64,000 nucleotides of DNA from Paguma larvata (GCA_030068075.1 CM057826.1:97019804-97083803), one strand, 5' to 3'. Positions 11,021-23,300 are shown, counted from the stretch's first letter. The notes: generated by a model from the letters alone, not told the origin. Numbers and translations are program-made.

Positions 11021-11315
11021 AGTTCTATTTAAAAACAAAACGAAACAAAAACCTCTGTCTAAAAAAGAAAATTATATGTAATATAAAACCCTAGGCTGGA
11101 TCCTGTGCTGGAGAAAAAAATGTTATAAAGAATATTACTGAGATAAGCGACAAAATTGTAATATAGACTGTAAAAACCCTAAATTTCCTGAATTTGATAA
11201 CTATTATGTGGTTTTAGAAGAGAACATCCCAGCTCTGAAGACCCACAAGTTAAGTATTTAAGGGTTGTAAAAGGGCAAGATGTATGAAGTTTACTCTCAA
11301 ATGATCAAAACAATA

Positions 11316-11318
<3 letters not shown>

Positions 11319-11350
<32 letters not shown>
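11319..11350 (+). repeat. (GT)16 microsatellite
   Basis: An uninterrupted GT dinucleotide run of about 32 bp, long enough to vary in length between individuals. Confidence 0.95.
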
Positions 11351-11352
<2 letters not shown>

Positions 11353-11489
11353 GAGTAGGAGGAAAGCATGTGGCAAAATGTAAACAAATGGTCAATCCAA
11401 GTAAGCTGTATGTGCATGGGAACTACCTAAATTATTCTCACAACTTCCGTCTAAGTTTGAAATTATTTTAAAATGATGTCTTAAAAAAA

Positions 11490-12560
11490 CAGCTTTGACT
11501 CCATTCACCCTCCACTACTACTCCAGGGATCCACTTCCTTCCATTCATAGAAACATCTTGAAAGTTGAGTACAGTCAGCATCTCCCCATGTCTCCGCTCC
11601 AATGAGACTGAGATTTCCTTTTTGCCAAACCCAGTGATTTCTTGGCCTTCTCGCAATCCTTCCACAGTGCTGGACATAGGCAACCACTCTTTCCCTTCCT
11701 AGCCCCACATCTCCCAGGTTTTCTTTTTGTTTCACTGGCTGCTCTTTGTCAGTCTTCTTTGCTGGCTCTCCTACCCCTATACATATCCTACCTGCCTTTC
11801 TTTTCTCTACCTAAACGTAATCTCAACCAGTCTGTGCCATTAAATAGCACTCAGAACTCCAGGCTCAAGGATCCAGTATTTTACAAGCCATACTCATTTG
11901 TCTGTGAAACGGACATCTTAAGCTTGGCTAGCTAAAACACAACTCTTGATTCTTTTCCTCATCCTGCTCAAACCTGCCTGCTCCTCCTCCACTTGCCTAG
12001 ACTACTAAGTGTTCATCCAATTGTTTAGGCCAAAATACGAAGAGACCATCCTTGATTTCCTTTACATCCCACATCCAAATCATCAGCCAGCGCTATCAAA
12101 ATATATCCTAAAATATACTCTGAATCTGACCACTTCTCCAGTCCTTAGTCTGGGAACCACCATGTTCTACAAGAGAATGGTCTACTACAATAGGTTTCCT
12201 TACCTCTCTGTTTTGTTCCCTTACAGCCCATTCTCTGAGATAAAGCAGCAAAAACGACCATGTTAAAGCTGCAATTAAATCACCTCTTCTGACCATCAAA
12301 ATTTTCCAATGGTTTCTCATCTCATTTAAAATAAAAACCTCATATTCTTACCACAGCCTACAAAACTGTACTTAATCTGTGTTACTGCCTCTCTCTGAAC
12401 TAATATCCTAGTAGTCTCTGATCCTTTTTCAGTATGTTCCGTGCTGATTTCCCGGTAGTTCTCTGCTGTTATGCTTATTTCCACCCAAGATTCTTTACTT
12501 TTGCATGCTTTCTTCAAATATTCATACTGCTCACTCCTTCTCATTCAGATTGTTGACCAA
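11490..12560 (+). mobile_element. L2 LINE fragment, ORF2 C-terminal region
   Basis: Several segments match the L2 ORF2 sense strand in order: CCTTTACATCCCACATCCAA, a CTGAATCTGACCACTTCTCC segment, CCAATGGTTTCTCATCTCAT, and a final CATGCTTTCTTCAAATATTC segment. All frames are broken, as expected for an element that stopped moving before the mammalian orders split. It lies head-on to the longer L2 at 13090-16690. Confidence 0.75.
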
Positions 12561-12903
12561 ATGCAATATTTAAGAAATGCAATGTTTTCTTCCCTTTCTC
12601 TCCACTCCATTACTGTTTCCTCTTACTCCTTTAGTTAGTACCTATTTCTTTCTTTTCCCCTTTCTCTTCATTAAAAAAAAATCTTTATATGAAAAATTGA
12701 TATGTGACTGCTTCTCAGTGTATAAAAAAAGGAAACAATACAAATTCAATTCTAGCTCCCTTCAAGTATCTCACCTAATTCTGGTCTCCTCCCCAGAGGT
12801 ATTCTAATGTTCATTTGATGCATAAGCTTACAGAGCGGTTGTTTTGTGCATTTAAACACATATGTTTTATAGATATAATGTTTTATTTGTTTTATAAAAC
12901 TCA
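12561..12903. other. Unassigned T-rich sequence
   Basis: Pyrimidine-rich DNA (TCCCTTTCTC, TTCTTTCTTTTCCCC) with no named repeat. Confidence 0.45.
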
Positions 12904-12989
12904 GGGGTGCCTGGCTGGCTGGCTGTTGGTAGAGTATACAATCTCTGCTGTGGGTACAGACGTTACTTATTAATTTAAAAAACTCTTTT
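12904..12989 (+). mobile_element. Older short carnivore SINE
   Basis: Head GGGGTGCCTGGCTGGCTGG, a badly decayed middle, and an end in TTAATTTAAAAAACTCTTTT. About 85 bp survive. Confidence 0.7.
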
Positions 12990-13241
12990 AAAATATGCTT
13001 TCCTACTCATTACATATAGCTCTACTTCATTACTAATTGCAGTATGAGTTCTTGAATACTTAACCTATTTATAATTTTGTACCACTACAAGCAATTCATT
13101 CATTTAACAGATATTTACTGAATACCTACTATATTCTAGGCACTGCTCTGGCTGCTGTAAATACAGCAATAAACAAAACCAAGACCTTTGCCCTCTTGGA
13201 GCTTATGTTTGTGTGGGAAGAGAAATAAAATAAGACTATAC

Positions 13242-13432
13242 CATGTAAACTTTGGCTGCAAAGGGCCTGATAGTAAATATTCTAGGTTTCACAGACCACA
13301 TGTCTGTTGTAGATTCTTTGTTTTTGTTTTACAACCCTTTGAAATGTAAAAACTGCTCTCAGCTCACAGGATGTACAAAAACAAGCCAGAGAGTAGTGGG
13401 GCTCTAACTTGCTAACCCTTGATATAGCAGTG
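13242..13432 (+). mobile_element. Non-autonomous DNA transposon, probably hAT/Charlie group
   Basis: TGCAAAGGGCCTGATAGTAA and ATATTCTAGGTTTCACAGACC match a common mammalian short DNA transposon containing a CTGTAAAGGGCCAGATAGTA segment. I am not certain of the family name. L2 sequence continues on both sides, so it inserted into the L2. Confidence 0.6.
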
Positions 13433-13524
13433 TAAAAGGTAGTATGTGCTATGGAAAAAATAAAAGAATCCAGGATAAGGGGAATGGGAAGAGGTAGGAA
13501 GCAGTATTAAAAAGGGTGCCTGAG

Positions 13525-13724
13525 GGGGTGTCTGGGTGGCTCTGTTGGTTAAACATCTGACTCTTGGTTTTGGCTCAAGTCATAATCTCACCGTTCCTGA
13601 TTTTGAGCCGCACATCCGGCTCCATGCTAACAGCACAGAGCCTGGTTGGGATTCTCTCTCTATCCCTCTATCTCTCTATGCCCCTCCTCTGCTCATGCTC
13701 ATTCTCTCAAAAAAAAAAAAAAAG
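13525..13724 (+). mobile_element. Felid SINE inside L2
   Basis: Plus-strand copy with a pure A tail of about 15 bases at 13710-13724. Two overlapping short frames here are read-through of the SINE. Confidence 0.9.
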
Positions 13725-15598
13725 GTGTTTAAAGGAGGTAACATCTGAGCAAAAAACAGACAGTAAAGTCAGCGACCCAAGTAGATATTTGGGAAAAGTG
13801 GATTCCAGATAGCTGAATAAGTAGCTAAAGCAAAGGTCCTAAAGTAGGAACATATGTTTTTCATAGAGCAAGGAGACCGGATGCAAGGAGGGAAAGTGGT
13901 AAAAGGAAATAAGGTCAAGAAGGTAAGGACAAAAGTAGGTTGGGCAGATTATAGTCTTGTGGGCCACTGTAAGGACTAGATTTTCTCTGAATCAAAGAAG
14001 AGCCTCTGCCATCCTTTGAATAAAGAAGTGACTGGGACTGTCTTAACTTGCAAAAGACTAGCTCTCACCACTGTATTGAGAAAAGACAATTGGGAACGAC
14101 TAGGGTAGAATGGGGAGGCCTGAGTAACCGATTTAAATAGTATTTATGACAGTAGTAGCTTGGATCAAGGTGGTAGTAGTGATGAGGAAGAGGCACAGTA
14201 AAATTCTGGATATATTTTGATGATACAGAAAAAACAGGTTGTCCTGAAAGAATGGATGTGAAGAGTCAAAGAAAAAGCAAAGTCAAGGGTAACTCGAAGA
14301 TTTTAGCCTGAGCTACTGAGAGGAGGGAGCTGCCACTGACAGAAAGAAATGGGGAAAGTCCACGTGTAGAGTAGGTACTGGGGAGATGTTGAGGAGTTTA
14401 GTTTGGAAAAGCTAAGTCTGATGTATATCGTTAGACATTTAGGTAGAGATGTTAACGGGGCACTGTACATAGAAGAGTGGAATTCGGGAAAAGAACTGAA
14501 GATCTAAGTTTGGTTGTTGCTGGCATTTAGATGTTATTTAAAGCCATGAGACTGAGTTAAATTATCAGTGAACTGATAGGAAAAACAAGAGAACACAAAG
14601 CAAGGACTGAACCGTGGATTCTTCAACAAACGAGGTCTGTGAGAAGAAAAGGAAAGGAGAATTACGAGGGGCCAGGAAGGAGGTAGAAGATAAGCATGGG
14701 TGTGTGGTATACTGGAAAGCAAAGAAGAAAGTGTTTCAAGGATAAGGGAACAAACAGCCCTGTCAAATGCTGCCGATAGACCAAGTAAGATGAACGGACT
14801 CAATGGCATATGGCATTTTGATAACATGGAAGTTACTGGAGAACATGAGCTGTTTAGCAGGAAAGGGGCAGGCAAGAGCCTGACTGGAGTGGGTTCATTG
14901 TAGTACACCAGAGGGAAGAATTTGGCATTACCAAGTATGGACAACTCTTCAAGGAATAATGATGCAAAAGGAATCCCTCAAAATGGGGAAACAGGTGGTG
15001 AGGAATGGATCAAGTTTTTTGTTTTTAAATAATGGGAGAAATAACAGCATGTCTGTTTGCCGAGAGACATAATTCAATAAAGGAAACACACGATGTGGAA
15101 GGAGAGAAGCTGAATCAATGTCCTTGAGCACACGAGAGAGGACGGGATCTAGTACAAACGCAGACCTAAGAACATGAACAGTTAACCTAAGTAATAAGCA
15201 GGAAGACAGCGTGTACTGGCGCAGACACTGGTAGGTACACAGAATGCTGGGAGTCTGTCTAAGTATTCTGACTGCTTCTATTTTCTTAACGAAGCAGGAA
15301 GCAAGGTCATGCATGAGCTAAAAGTGAGGATGGGAAAAGAGATACTGGAGGTTTGAAGAAGAGATGATATGAAATAGTCATGCAGGAGTAGGAGAGTGAA
15401 TAGACTTAAGAAAATATAGTACGGTCAAGAGGCAGCACCAAGGGCCCCCTCGAGTAAAGTACTCTGGTATGGTTATGTTTTCTTCCAGCTATACTAAGTT
15501 ACATAAGCACAGGTACAAAGAAGAGAATTGGTTTTTAACTAGAGCTGTGTTTCTGCCAAAAAAGCAAAGAGCAAGGAAGTGGATCCAAAGGAGTGATT

Positions 15599-15801
15599 AA
15601 AATGATTAACCACGGGTGCACCTGGGTGGTTCAGTCGGTTGAGTGACTGACTTTGGCTCAGGTCATGATCTCACAGTTCCGTGAGTTTGAGCCCCACATC
15701 GGGCTCTCTTCTGTCTTCCTCTCTCTCTCCCCCTCTCCTGCTTAAGTGCACCCTCTCAAAAATGAACAACAACAACAACAAAAATTAAAAATGATTAACC
15801 A
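15599..15801 (+). mobile_element. Felid SINE inside L2 with a 14-bp target duplication
   Basis: AAAATGATTAACCA occurs at 15599-15612 and exactly again at 15788-15801. The body is 15613-15787 and the tail contains five AAC units. The CT-rich region is short. Confidence 0.93.
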
Positions 15802-15939
15802 TGAAATTTCAGTGAAGAAAGGGAGTGAAGATATCAAGAGGGTGAGTGGCAGGGAAACAATAACAGGATTGATATATTGGAGATTCCACTGGGGTCAAAA
15901 GATAGTTGGGGCTGAGATGCTAACTAGAAGGAGTGAACA

Positions 15940-16152
15940 GGGCACCTGGGTGGTTCAGTCAGATGGGCATCTGCCTTCAGCTCAGGGCATGATCTCATGG
16001 TTCGTGAGTTCAAGCCCCACATCAGGCTCTCTGCTGTGCACACAGAGCCTGCTTCAAATCTTCGGTTCTCCTCTCCCTCTGCCCCTTGTCGGCTTGTGCT
16101 TGCTCTCTCTCTCTCTTTCAAAAATAAATAAATAAAAACTTTTAAAAAAAAG
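15940..16152 (+). mobile_element. Felid SINE inside the upstream L2 region
   Basis: Full plus-strand copy with an AATAAATAAATAAAAAC tail. AGTGAAC flanks it at 15932-15938 and just after 16152. Confidence 0.9.
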
Positions 16153-16690
16153 TAGTGAACTACGAAAATAGAATAGACACATAAAATTGTAACTAAAGAA
16201 GGACTGTAGTTACTGACAAGGCAGGAGGGTATCAATATGGGAGTGAGTGACTGGCCAGGACAGACAAGCACTGGAGGAAAGGTCTAGGAATGAGAGGCCA
16301 GGATATTGGAAAGATCAGTTATGTACATTTTTTTCAATTTCAATATAAAGACTGAGGCAGTACTGAAGAGGGGGGCAATGAGTCTGGAGCGAAAATAATT
16401 GAAGAATGAAGAGGAAGGATCTGGAGGTCACTGACAGCAATTATACTATCAACAGTTAATAACCACCATGAGGGGTAATGGATTAAACAATTGGAGGATT
16501 TTTAGAAGAGTCCAAAAGCAGCAAGGAGCTGCACGGCAGACACCTTTCCCACCTCTAGGAACACTAATAAGAAGGGCTACAGAAACAACAGCCACCACTG
16601 CACAGGGCAAAAAGTCAGCTTTCCAAAAGAACAAGAAAGTGAAGGGAATGTTTAAGAACAGGCTGAACCTGGACTTTGCAGATGATGGAC

Positions 16691-17107
16691 TGTAAATTCC
16701 AGGGGACACAGCAGAAGGGTATGAAGAAGGGTTTTTGGGTTTTTGTTTGTTTTTTAAAAAGACAAATATAGACCCTTTTATGAACTGGAATGCAGCAATG
16801 AAAGGTGACCTGGAAATCTGGAGGTTCTGTGGATACTGACATTGTCGAACACACAGACCTGTAATATGCCCACATGCTTCTCTAAGAAATGGAAATTGCT
16901 GCATCAAAATGTTTTTGCTTTAAAATTAAAATGGTTCTACTCACGTATTCAACATAGGAGTTTTCACTACAACTTTGTCAACACACACTAGCAAAACTTT
17001 TTCGCTTTTGCCTGTATGATGGGAAACAAAGTATTGCCGTTTTACTTTGCACTTCCCTACTGCTGGGGCAGAGCAATATTTCATGTTGACTAGCTGGACT
17101 GAGATTC
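16691..17107 (-). repeat. Possible old L1 remnant, otherwise unassigned
   Basis: From about 16860 the sequence vaguely follows the antisense ORF2 end of old L1s (TTTACTTTGCACTTCCCTAC, then TTCATGTTGACTAGC). Divergence makes the call weak. Confidence 0.35.
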
Positions 17108-17340
17108 TCTTTTGTGACATTAAAAAAATTTTTTTTTAATGTTTATTTTTGAGAGAGACAGACAGATCATGAGGGAGGCAGGAGGAGAGAGAGGAGACAC
17201 AGAATCCGAACCAAGCTCCAGGCTCTAAGCTGTCAGCACAGAGCGCAACACAGGGCTGGAACCCAAGAACTGTGAGATCATGGCCTGAGCTGAAGTCGGA
17301 CGCTTAACCAACTGAGCACCCAGGTGCCCCTCTTTTGTGA
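17108..17340 (-). mobile_element. Felid SINE with a 10-bp target duplication
   Basis: TCTTTTGTGA is repeated at 17108-17117 and 17331-17340 around a reverse-strand SINE (17118-17330). Confidence 0.92.
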
Positions 17341-17351
17341 ATTTGGCCATT

Positions 17352-17544
17352 AAGAGAGAGAGGCACAGAGACAGAGCGTGAGCAGGGGAGGCACAGAGAG
17401 AGAGGGAGACATGGAATCCAAAGCAGACCCGAGGCTCCATGCTGTCAGCACAGAACCCGACACGGGATTTGAATTCACAAATCAGGAGATCATGACCTAG
17501 AGCCGAAGTCGGACGCTCGACTACCTGAGCCACCAAAGCACCCC
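17352..17544 (-). mobile_element. Felid SINE lacking its tail
   Basis: Reverse-strand copy with head and body but no T-rich tail where the 3' end should be, only 11 bp beyond the previous SINE's right duplication. It is 3'-truncated or formed by an unusual insertion. Confidence 0.85.
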
Positions 17545-18735
17545 ATCTTCTCTTTTCTTAATGGTTTATAGTGCTTAGAAATAAACTGTGTTTTTATTTT
17601 ATTCCACTCTTAATGATTCACACAAATTGATGTTATAAATCCCTTGTTTCAAACCTTCCTACGTCTCATGCCAGGCCCAGAAGGGTATCTCCTCCTCAAA
17701 CCCCTCTGCTACATACTGGAGACATTTAAGGTCCGCCAGTCTCATTGGTCAAAGCCGTTAGTTCCCACACTGCGTCTATGACTGTTTTTGCACTACGGTT
17801 GAGGTGGTATGGCCCACAGAGCAGAAAATATTTACTGCCTAGTCCTTTACAGGGAAAGTTCGTGGGCTCCTGCTCTGTGTCTTGAGGGCCCCTGAACTGC
17901 TTGCAGTTTCGAGAACACAGCAGGTCCTCGTCTTTCCTGATGTCTTGTCCGAAGTGCTGCTCCTATTCCGCTGAAGGCCCTGAGCCACTTCTACTCCCTG
18001 CACGGACTCTATCACCAGCCCTGCTGGGTAACGCCACAGATTTGTACTGTAAAAGCTGTAACTACACTTCGTTGTACTTTTTTGTTTACATCTCTCTCTC
18101 CGGTAGTATGACAAGGGACAATCCCAGCACTAATTAATATTCAGCGAATGAATAAATGGCAAATAAATTCCATCCTTCATAATTTGCCACCTTTCTCATC
18201 ATTTTCCCATTTTCCTATGCTCCAGCTAAAAGTAACTATTTTTATGTCATTGAGTATTTTTCAAAAATACTATTTTTAATGGCAGCATAATGATCAATCT
18301 TCTAAGTGTTTCTTTACAGTTTTGGTGGATACCACCTATTCCTAATCATTTATTTACATCTATTTAGTATGGCCATGATTTGGTAAAGTATTTCTCTGCT
18401 CTAATCCCTTCCTTAGTAAAGACAAAAGCAATGGAAACTTGGCCTTTCTGGGATGGACCATTTTATCTATGGCAGCCACTTCTATACCGGAGGATTAAAA
18501 GGCTCTGGTGAATGTTATTTTATTAATGGCTTCAGAGTCCTTCACAGTCAACTATAAAATGCAATTAATTTTTCCCCTTCACTTTTCAGTCTATAATTAA
18601 TTTCCTACAACTTGTGGGTAGCCTTATTCTCCTTAACTGGAGTATCTTTTTTTTTTTTTTTTGGTTATTTCTCTATTAAGACTTTAGTTTGGCAGGGGTT
18701 TTACTGAGGATATTTTTCAATTTGGTTTCTTAATA
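17545..18735. other. Mostly unassigned; a decayed DNA transposon and an L2-like end
   Basis: 17785-17872 on the reverse strand matches the same short DNA transposon as 13242-13432 (AAAATATTTACTGCCTAG, then GGAAAGTTCGTGGGCTCC). 18040-18165 resembles an L2 3' end finishing in GCGAATGAATAAATGG. A T17 run lies at about 18646-18662. The rest is unrecognised. Confidence 0.5.
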
Positions 18736-18967
18736 GGCCATTGTCACTTTTTTTTTTTAATGTTTTATTTATTTTGATGGAGAGAGTGTGTGTGAGCAAG
18801 GGAGGGGCAGAGAGAGAAGGAGACACAGAATCTAAAGCAGGGTCCAGGGTCTGAGCTGTCAGCAGAGAGCCCATGTGGGGCTGGAGCTCATGAGCTGTGA
18901 GATCATGACCCGAGCCGAAGTCGGACGCTCAACCGACTGAGCCACCCAGGCGCCCTGGCCATTGTCA
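18736..18967 (-). mobile_element. Felid SINE with an 11-bp target duplication
   Basis: GGCCATTGTCA occurs at 18736-18746 and 18957-18967. The reverse-strand body is 18747-18956 and the head is close to consensus. Confidence 0.94.
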
Positions 18968-19354
18968 TTTCCTATATAGATCTCCCAAATTTGATGGATT
19001 TGTTTTTTCCTTCCCTATTTGTCTTGAGGTCATTACGAAGAGTGTTTCGCCACAAATACTTGTTGCATTCATCTTAGAAATTGGATATATATATTTATTA
19101 CCAATTATACCTCCTTCAGGTAAGGATATTTTTTCCTTTTGTAAAATAATATACAGATAATTAAGCTCTCTCTGGTTTAACTTTGTAATTTACCCATTCA
19201 TTACCTCCAGCTCAAGTTTTACTATCTTCATAATGTGTAGATCCACGAAGTTATAGCAAATTATAAGATTCATTACTTCTGTATTTATTCAATGTGTACA
19301 TATTCACCATAAGATTCTGAATATGTGTATTACATGAAATTTTACAATTAAAGG
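18968..19354. other. Unassigned AT-rich sequence
   Basis: Nothing recognised. Confidence 0.45.
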
Positions 19355-19535
19355 ATATGAGCTTTGCAATCAGGTAGATACAGATTCAGATTCAGCCTTG
19401 AACGTTCTGAGTCCATGGGCAAAGTACTTGCTTATCTATAGGTAACTCCCATGTGTAAGAAGGGGCTATGACAATGAGCAGAATGCATCTAAAAGTACAA
19501 GTGTATGATAAATACCTACAAATAATGCCTAATAT
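19355..19535 (+). repeat. MIR
   Basis: GATATGAGCTTTGCAATCAG, then a GGGCAAAGTACTTGCTTATC core, then AAGGGGCTATGACAAT: the MIR order, strongly diverged. Confidence 0.6.
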
Positions 19536-19689
19536 ATTATATGGAAAAAATGTTAATTCACTCCCTCTTCCTTCCCATCTCAAGCAAAAAGGGCAATAAA
19601 TGCTGTGCTCCTCAGCTTTAAATCCATTATTAAATGCTCTTAAGTAAAAGCAATATGGGAGCTTTGGATGTTCATACACTCCACCCCAG

Positions 19690-20320
19690 TATTTTTGCTT
19701 TGGAGACTCTATCTTAATGAAATAATCTAAAACACAGAAGTTGTTTTATGTACAAGGATGTTCAGTGTAATGTTTCTTCTATTCCAAAAAAAAAAAAAAA
19801 TTAGAAACTTGCTAACTGCCCACTAGGAAAATGTTTAATTATGAGAAAGTTACATTATGAGGTCATTAAAAAAAAAAAAATGCTGACAGGGGCACCTGGG
19901 TGGCTCAATCGACTGAGTGTCCAGGTCTTGATTTCAGCTCAGGTCTGTGAGTTCGAGCCCCATGACAGACTCTGCACTGACAGCCGGAGTCAGCTTGGGA
20001 GTCTCCCTCTCTCTCTCTCTCTCTCTCTGTTTCGGCCCCTCCAATGCTATGTGCACTCTTCTCTCAAAATAAAAAAAAATAAACTTAAAAAAATGAAAAC
20101 AAAAAAAATTTTTTAAATGCCAACGAAACAATTAACAACAGGAGAAAATGCTAATGTTAAGTGAAAAAAGCAGAAATGAAAAGTTATTCATAAAGTCTCA
20201 ACTATGTAAAAATCAAATAAACTGAGAAAAAATACTGAAAGGAAATATATCAATGGGTTTACAGTAATTATCTCAAAGACTATATATTAGTGATTATAAT
20301 TTGATGGGTTATTTTCTAAA
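19690..20320 (+). mobile_element. Old L1M 3' region, split by a SINE
   Basis: ATGAAATAATCTAAAACACA and ACTAGGAAAATGTTTAATTA before the SINE, and TGGGTTTACAGTAATTATCT after it, follow the 3' end of old mammalian L1s. A pure A run is at about 19786-19800. Confidence 0.6.
19889..20093 (+). mobile_element. Felid SINE inside the L1M
   Basis: Plus-strand copy with a CT run of about ten units and a deletion beside the B box (CAGGTCTGTGAGTTCGAG). A clear long duplication is not visible. Confidence 0.9.
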
Positions 20321-20339
20321 ATATCAAGGATCATGATGA

Positions 20340-20560
20340 TAATAGCAGTTATTATTTATGGAGTGTTTACTACATCAGGCCCAGTTCTAACAGTTTACCA
20401 TATTGACTCGGGTAATCCTCACAGCATTATGAGATGAGAAAACTGAGGCACAGTGAAATGAAGTAACTTGCCCAAGTCCATACCTAAGTTCAGAAGGTGC
20501 CAAGATTTGAATCCAAGAAGCCCAACTCTAGACCTCCTGTTCCTAACTGCTACATTCGAA
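20340..20560 (-). repeat. MIR, nearly full length
   Basis: Reverse-strand MIR with its hallmark GAAAACTGAGGCACAGTGAA and TAACTTGCCCAAGTCCATAC stretches, and the 3' end TTTACTACATCAGGCCCAG on the left. Confidence 0.85.
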
Positions 20561-22689
20561 GATATGATTTGCTTTTTAATTTTAACCATTAAAAAGACAA
20601 ATGTCAACTCAAATCTTGTGGTCTTTAAGTTATCAGCTTTCTTTTAGCTCTAGGCATTCTTTTAGTTCTGAGTTCAAGTATCTGCTTTGCCATCGGGTGC
20701 CATTTTGGAACAAGATGTAGCCACCATTCCTGTATGGATTCTATCCACTCCAGAAAATTCCAAGACCAATCTGCATCCCTATTTCCTGTTCCAATACCTT
20801 ATTTAACCACTGAGACTCATTTAACCATTCTTAGTTATTACACCCACTTTCAGTACTTCTAAGAATCCTAGTAAGGAGGTCCTGAGGCAACCAAAGGAGG
20901 CTTCTAGAAACTCTCTCCTACACTAACGCTCAACCATAGAACAAATCTACAGTTAACCACCCTTACAGACATCTATCTGTCCTCCATCATCAAGTTCACC
21001 CACCCTGCAACCCAGGAGACTCCTTTCACTTGCCAACACTCACTGGATACCTACCATGGCACTGGCTGAAGGGCATTTACAATTAAGAAACACTCCCAAC
21101 ATTTGGGGAATTTTTTGTCTTTGATCCCTATTTTTGAAGATGGCATTATTCTCCATTTTTTTTGAAAACAATCATCAGTTAATCAATCACTGATTCTTTC
21201 CTCGTTCTCACCAGTTGGCTGGTAAACCAAATTGTTTTTCTGAGAGAAAGACCTTTTTGGCAACAATATATATTCAAGTATCAACCCCAGGAAAAAAACG
21301 GTCACAATTTATACTCTGGGCAATAAAAATAACTCCCACTTACTGCTGTGTTCCTCTCTGGGGTTTACATTTGATAAATTTATTTCATGACATATGCTAC
21401 TTGTTTTGCCTTCCTTTATTAATCAGATTTCTTTAAAAACAGTATTTGCAGAATCCAACATGAATAAAAGCAAGCAATTCTTCTAAATATAGTACATTTA
21501 CACTTCAATGCAGTTCTTTTATAGTACTTGGAAAACTTGAATTCATGTGATGGATTTAACATTATATAAAAAAGAAAAACTGGTCATAAAAGCAATGAAT
21601 AAGGTATCAAGTGTTGATAATGGAAATATTTACAACCAGAATCATATGTATTTTTTTTTCCAAAACCTTATCCTGTTCGTAATATATTTTGGTAATAAGC
21701 CTGATTACTTTAAAAGATTTTTATATGTATTTCAGTGGGAGGAATTTAATAATTCCCTGAATGCCTGGGACAAAAACGTAACCATAGCAAGCGTGATCCA
21801 GGGGGGGCCCCTTTCAAGAAAGAGAAAATGAAGCACTAATAGTTCATTGAGCTAGCATTAACTTAGGTGAAGTAAAAACTGGACTGCTAAACTGTTACGC
21901 ACTTATGCATGCATATGCTGGGGAGTAAAAAAGAAATCTGCACCTTCAAACTAACTTTCCCATTTTGTGGCTGCAAGCAAGTTTTCAACTTAGTGGAGTC
22001 ACTGTTCACAAGAAAGGTGTGCAGGGCAGGGTAAAAGTGGAAACCAAAAACCGTTTCCCCCCAAAACGGAACACTTCCCTGCTTCAATCAGTGTCACTTA
22101 TTTGCCTTGCTAGTATGGAAGCTTTGATACAAAAGTGAAACTTAAAACCTAAAAGGAACTTTTGTTATCCTAAATACAAATAAGCCTATCAGGATAGCTA
22201 TCTTACGACCTTATATTTCCATATACCGGTTAGACAACTTGTTCTTTTTTATAAACGTCTTTTCTTTAGGCTAAAAAAAAGTACCATTTATAAACTCATC
22301 ACTTTAGTCATCACTGTTTCAAGGTAGGATTGTTACGAAGCTTCTTAAAACTACTGTCAAAATCAATTTGTGAATAGCCGCCAAGTTTAAATTTCTACAT
22401 CTCTATCTGTTGAGGGACTAAAACTAATTAGTGATTAAGAAAACTTTTGGACTTAGATTTAGATAGCAAGCAACGCTTGCAACATCCAGCGGGTTTTCAC
22501 ATCAGTCGACAAATAGGCGATCATTTTTTAAAGGAAGAAAGCCTTTTCTTAATTGCTGTGGCTGGTCTGCTCCTCGGCAGCTGTTCTCTGTTGCGTGTTC
22601 GTGTGGGAGAAGTACAAAAGGGTGCAAGTGCAAAAAACAAACCCACGCAAAGCCCGTACAGTTACAAACCTTAAAGTTATGTAAATACG
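20561..22689. other. Single-copy DNA upstream of the CpG island
   Basis: No named repeat over about 2.1 kb, the longest repeat-poor run in the first half of the window. TTTTTATATGTATTTCAG before 21739 resembles a splice acceptor, but nothing after it looks like a coding exon. Such repeat depletion is common next to active promoters. Confidence 0.5.
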
Positions 22690-23072
22690 TCGTGAGGCCA
22701 AGAGGCCACAAGGGGCGAGAACCTCCCAGAGAAAGCGATCCGCCGGCTGAGGGTGGAGGCGAAGGCGTGTGCGGGCCCGGGACGCCCGGGCAAAGGCGAA
22801 CGGGCGGGGGACAAAGACGGGCCATCCGGAGCAGAGCGAGGCAGTGCCTCAAAGTGCCCAGAACCGGCGAGAAGCAGCCGTCCTGGCGCAACTGCGGCAC
22901 CAAAGCCCTCAAACACCAAGGTAAACAAAAAGCTCCCCGACGAGAAGACTCTCCCCTTCTCGCCGCCCTTACTGGGTCCCAGGCAGATCTCGGACACCCG
23001 AGGACGCGCTGCCCGACCGCCGCGGGCGTCCCGAAGGACGCCCCGGCCGGCAGCTGTTGGGCTTAGAACCGC

Positions 23073-23089
23073 GCCGCCGCCGCCGCCGG
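23073..23089 (+). repeat. Short (CCG)n tract in the CpG island
   Basis: About five and a half CCG units. Such tracts in 5' untranslated exons can vary in length. Confidence 0.85.
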
Positions 23090-23290
23090 GCTCCAAACGG
23101 CCGGGAGGGCGGCGGGTCGGGCGCCTCTCCCCGAGGCCCCTCGGGTAGCTTCGGAACAGCTTGCCTCCGCTCCCGCCCTCCAGTCAGGGGCCGCGCACCC
23201 TCACGCCACCTACCCGATCCCACACCATCCCAGAGGCCTCCGGCGCTCGGGCCCTCTGCCGAAGCGGCTCTGCCTCCCGTCCGGGGCCTG

Positions 23291-23300
23291 AAATGGCTGC
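23291..23300 (+). promoter_or_regulatory. YY1-like site with an in-frame ATG
   Basis: AAATGGCTGC resembles the YY1 core AANATGGC. Its ATG starts a frame of 33 codons (MAAEQRESGLGRAP...) ending at 23391, so it could also be a short upstream frame. Confidence 0.4.

Larger units (their letters stand above)
13090..16690 (-). mobile_element. Long L2 LINE fossil, interrupted by four insertions
   Basis: Reading the reverse strand from about 16690 to 13090 gives successive parts of L2 ORF2 followed by the 3' UTR, whose end near 13090 is the AACAGATATTTACTGAATACC-type sequence. Removing the hAT-like element and three SINEs leaves about 2.8-3.0 kb, close to the full L2 length. Reverse-strand frames keep an RT-like segment, LSAAFD at about 14762-14780, and L-DPVLSRVLKDI further upstream. 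The expected YADD box near 14510-14530 is destroyed. The boundary upstream of about 15850 is uncertain. Confidence 0.75.

Noticed and set aside
21700..21830. Acceptor-like TTTTTATATGTATTTCAG followed by a short open stretch, as a coding exon
   Set aside because: The following frame ends soon, no donor of quality follows, and the peptide is not recognised.
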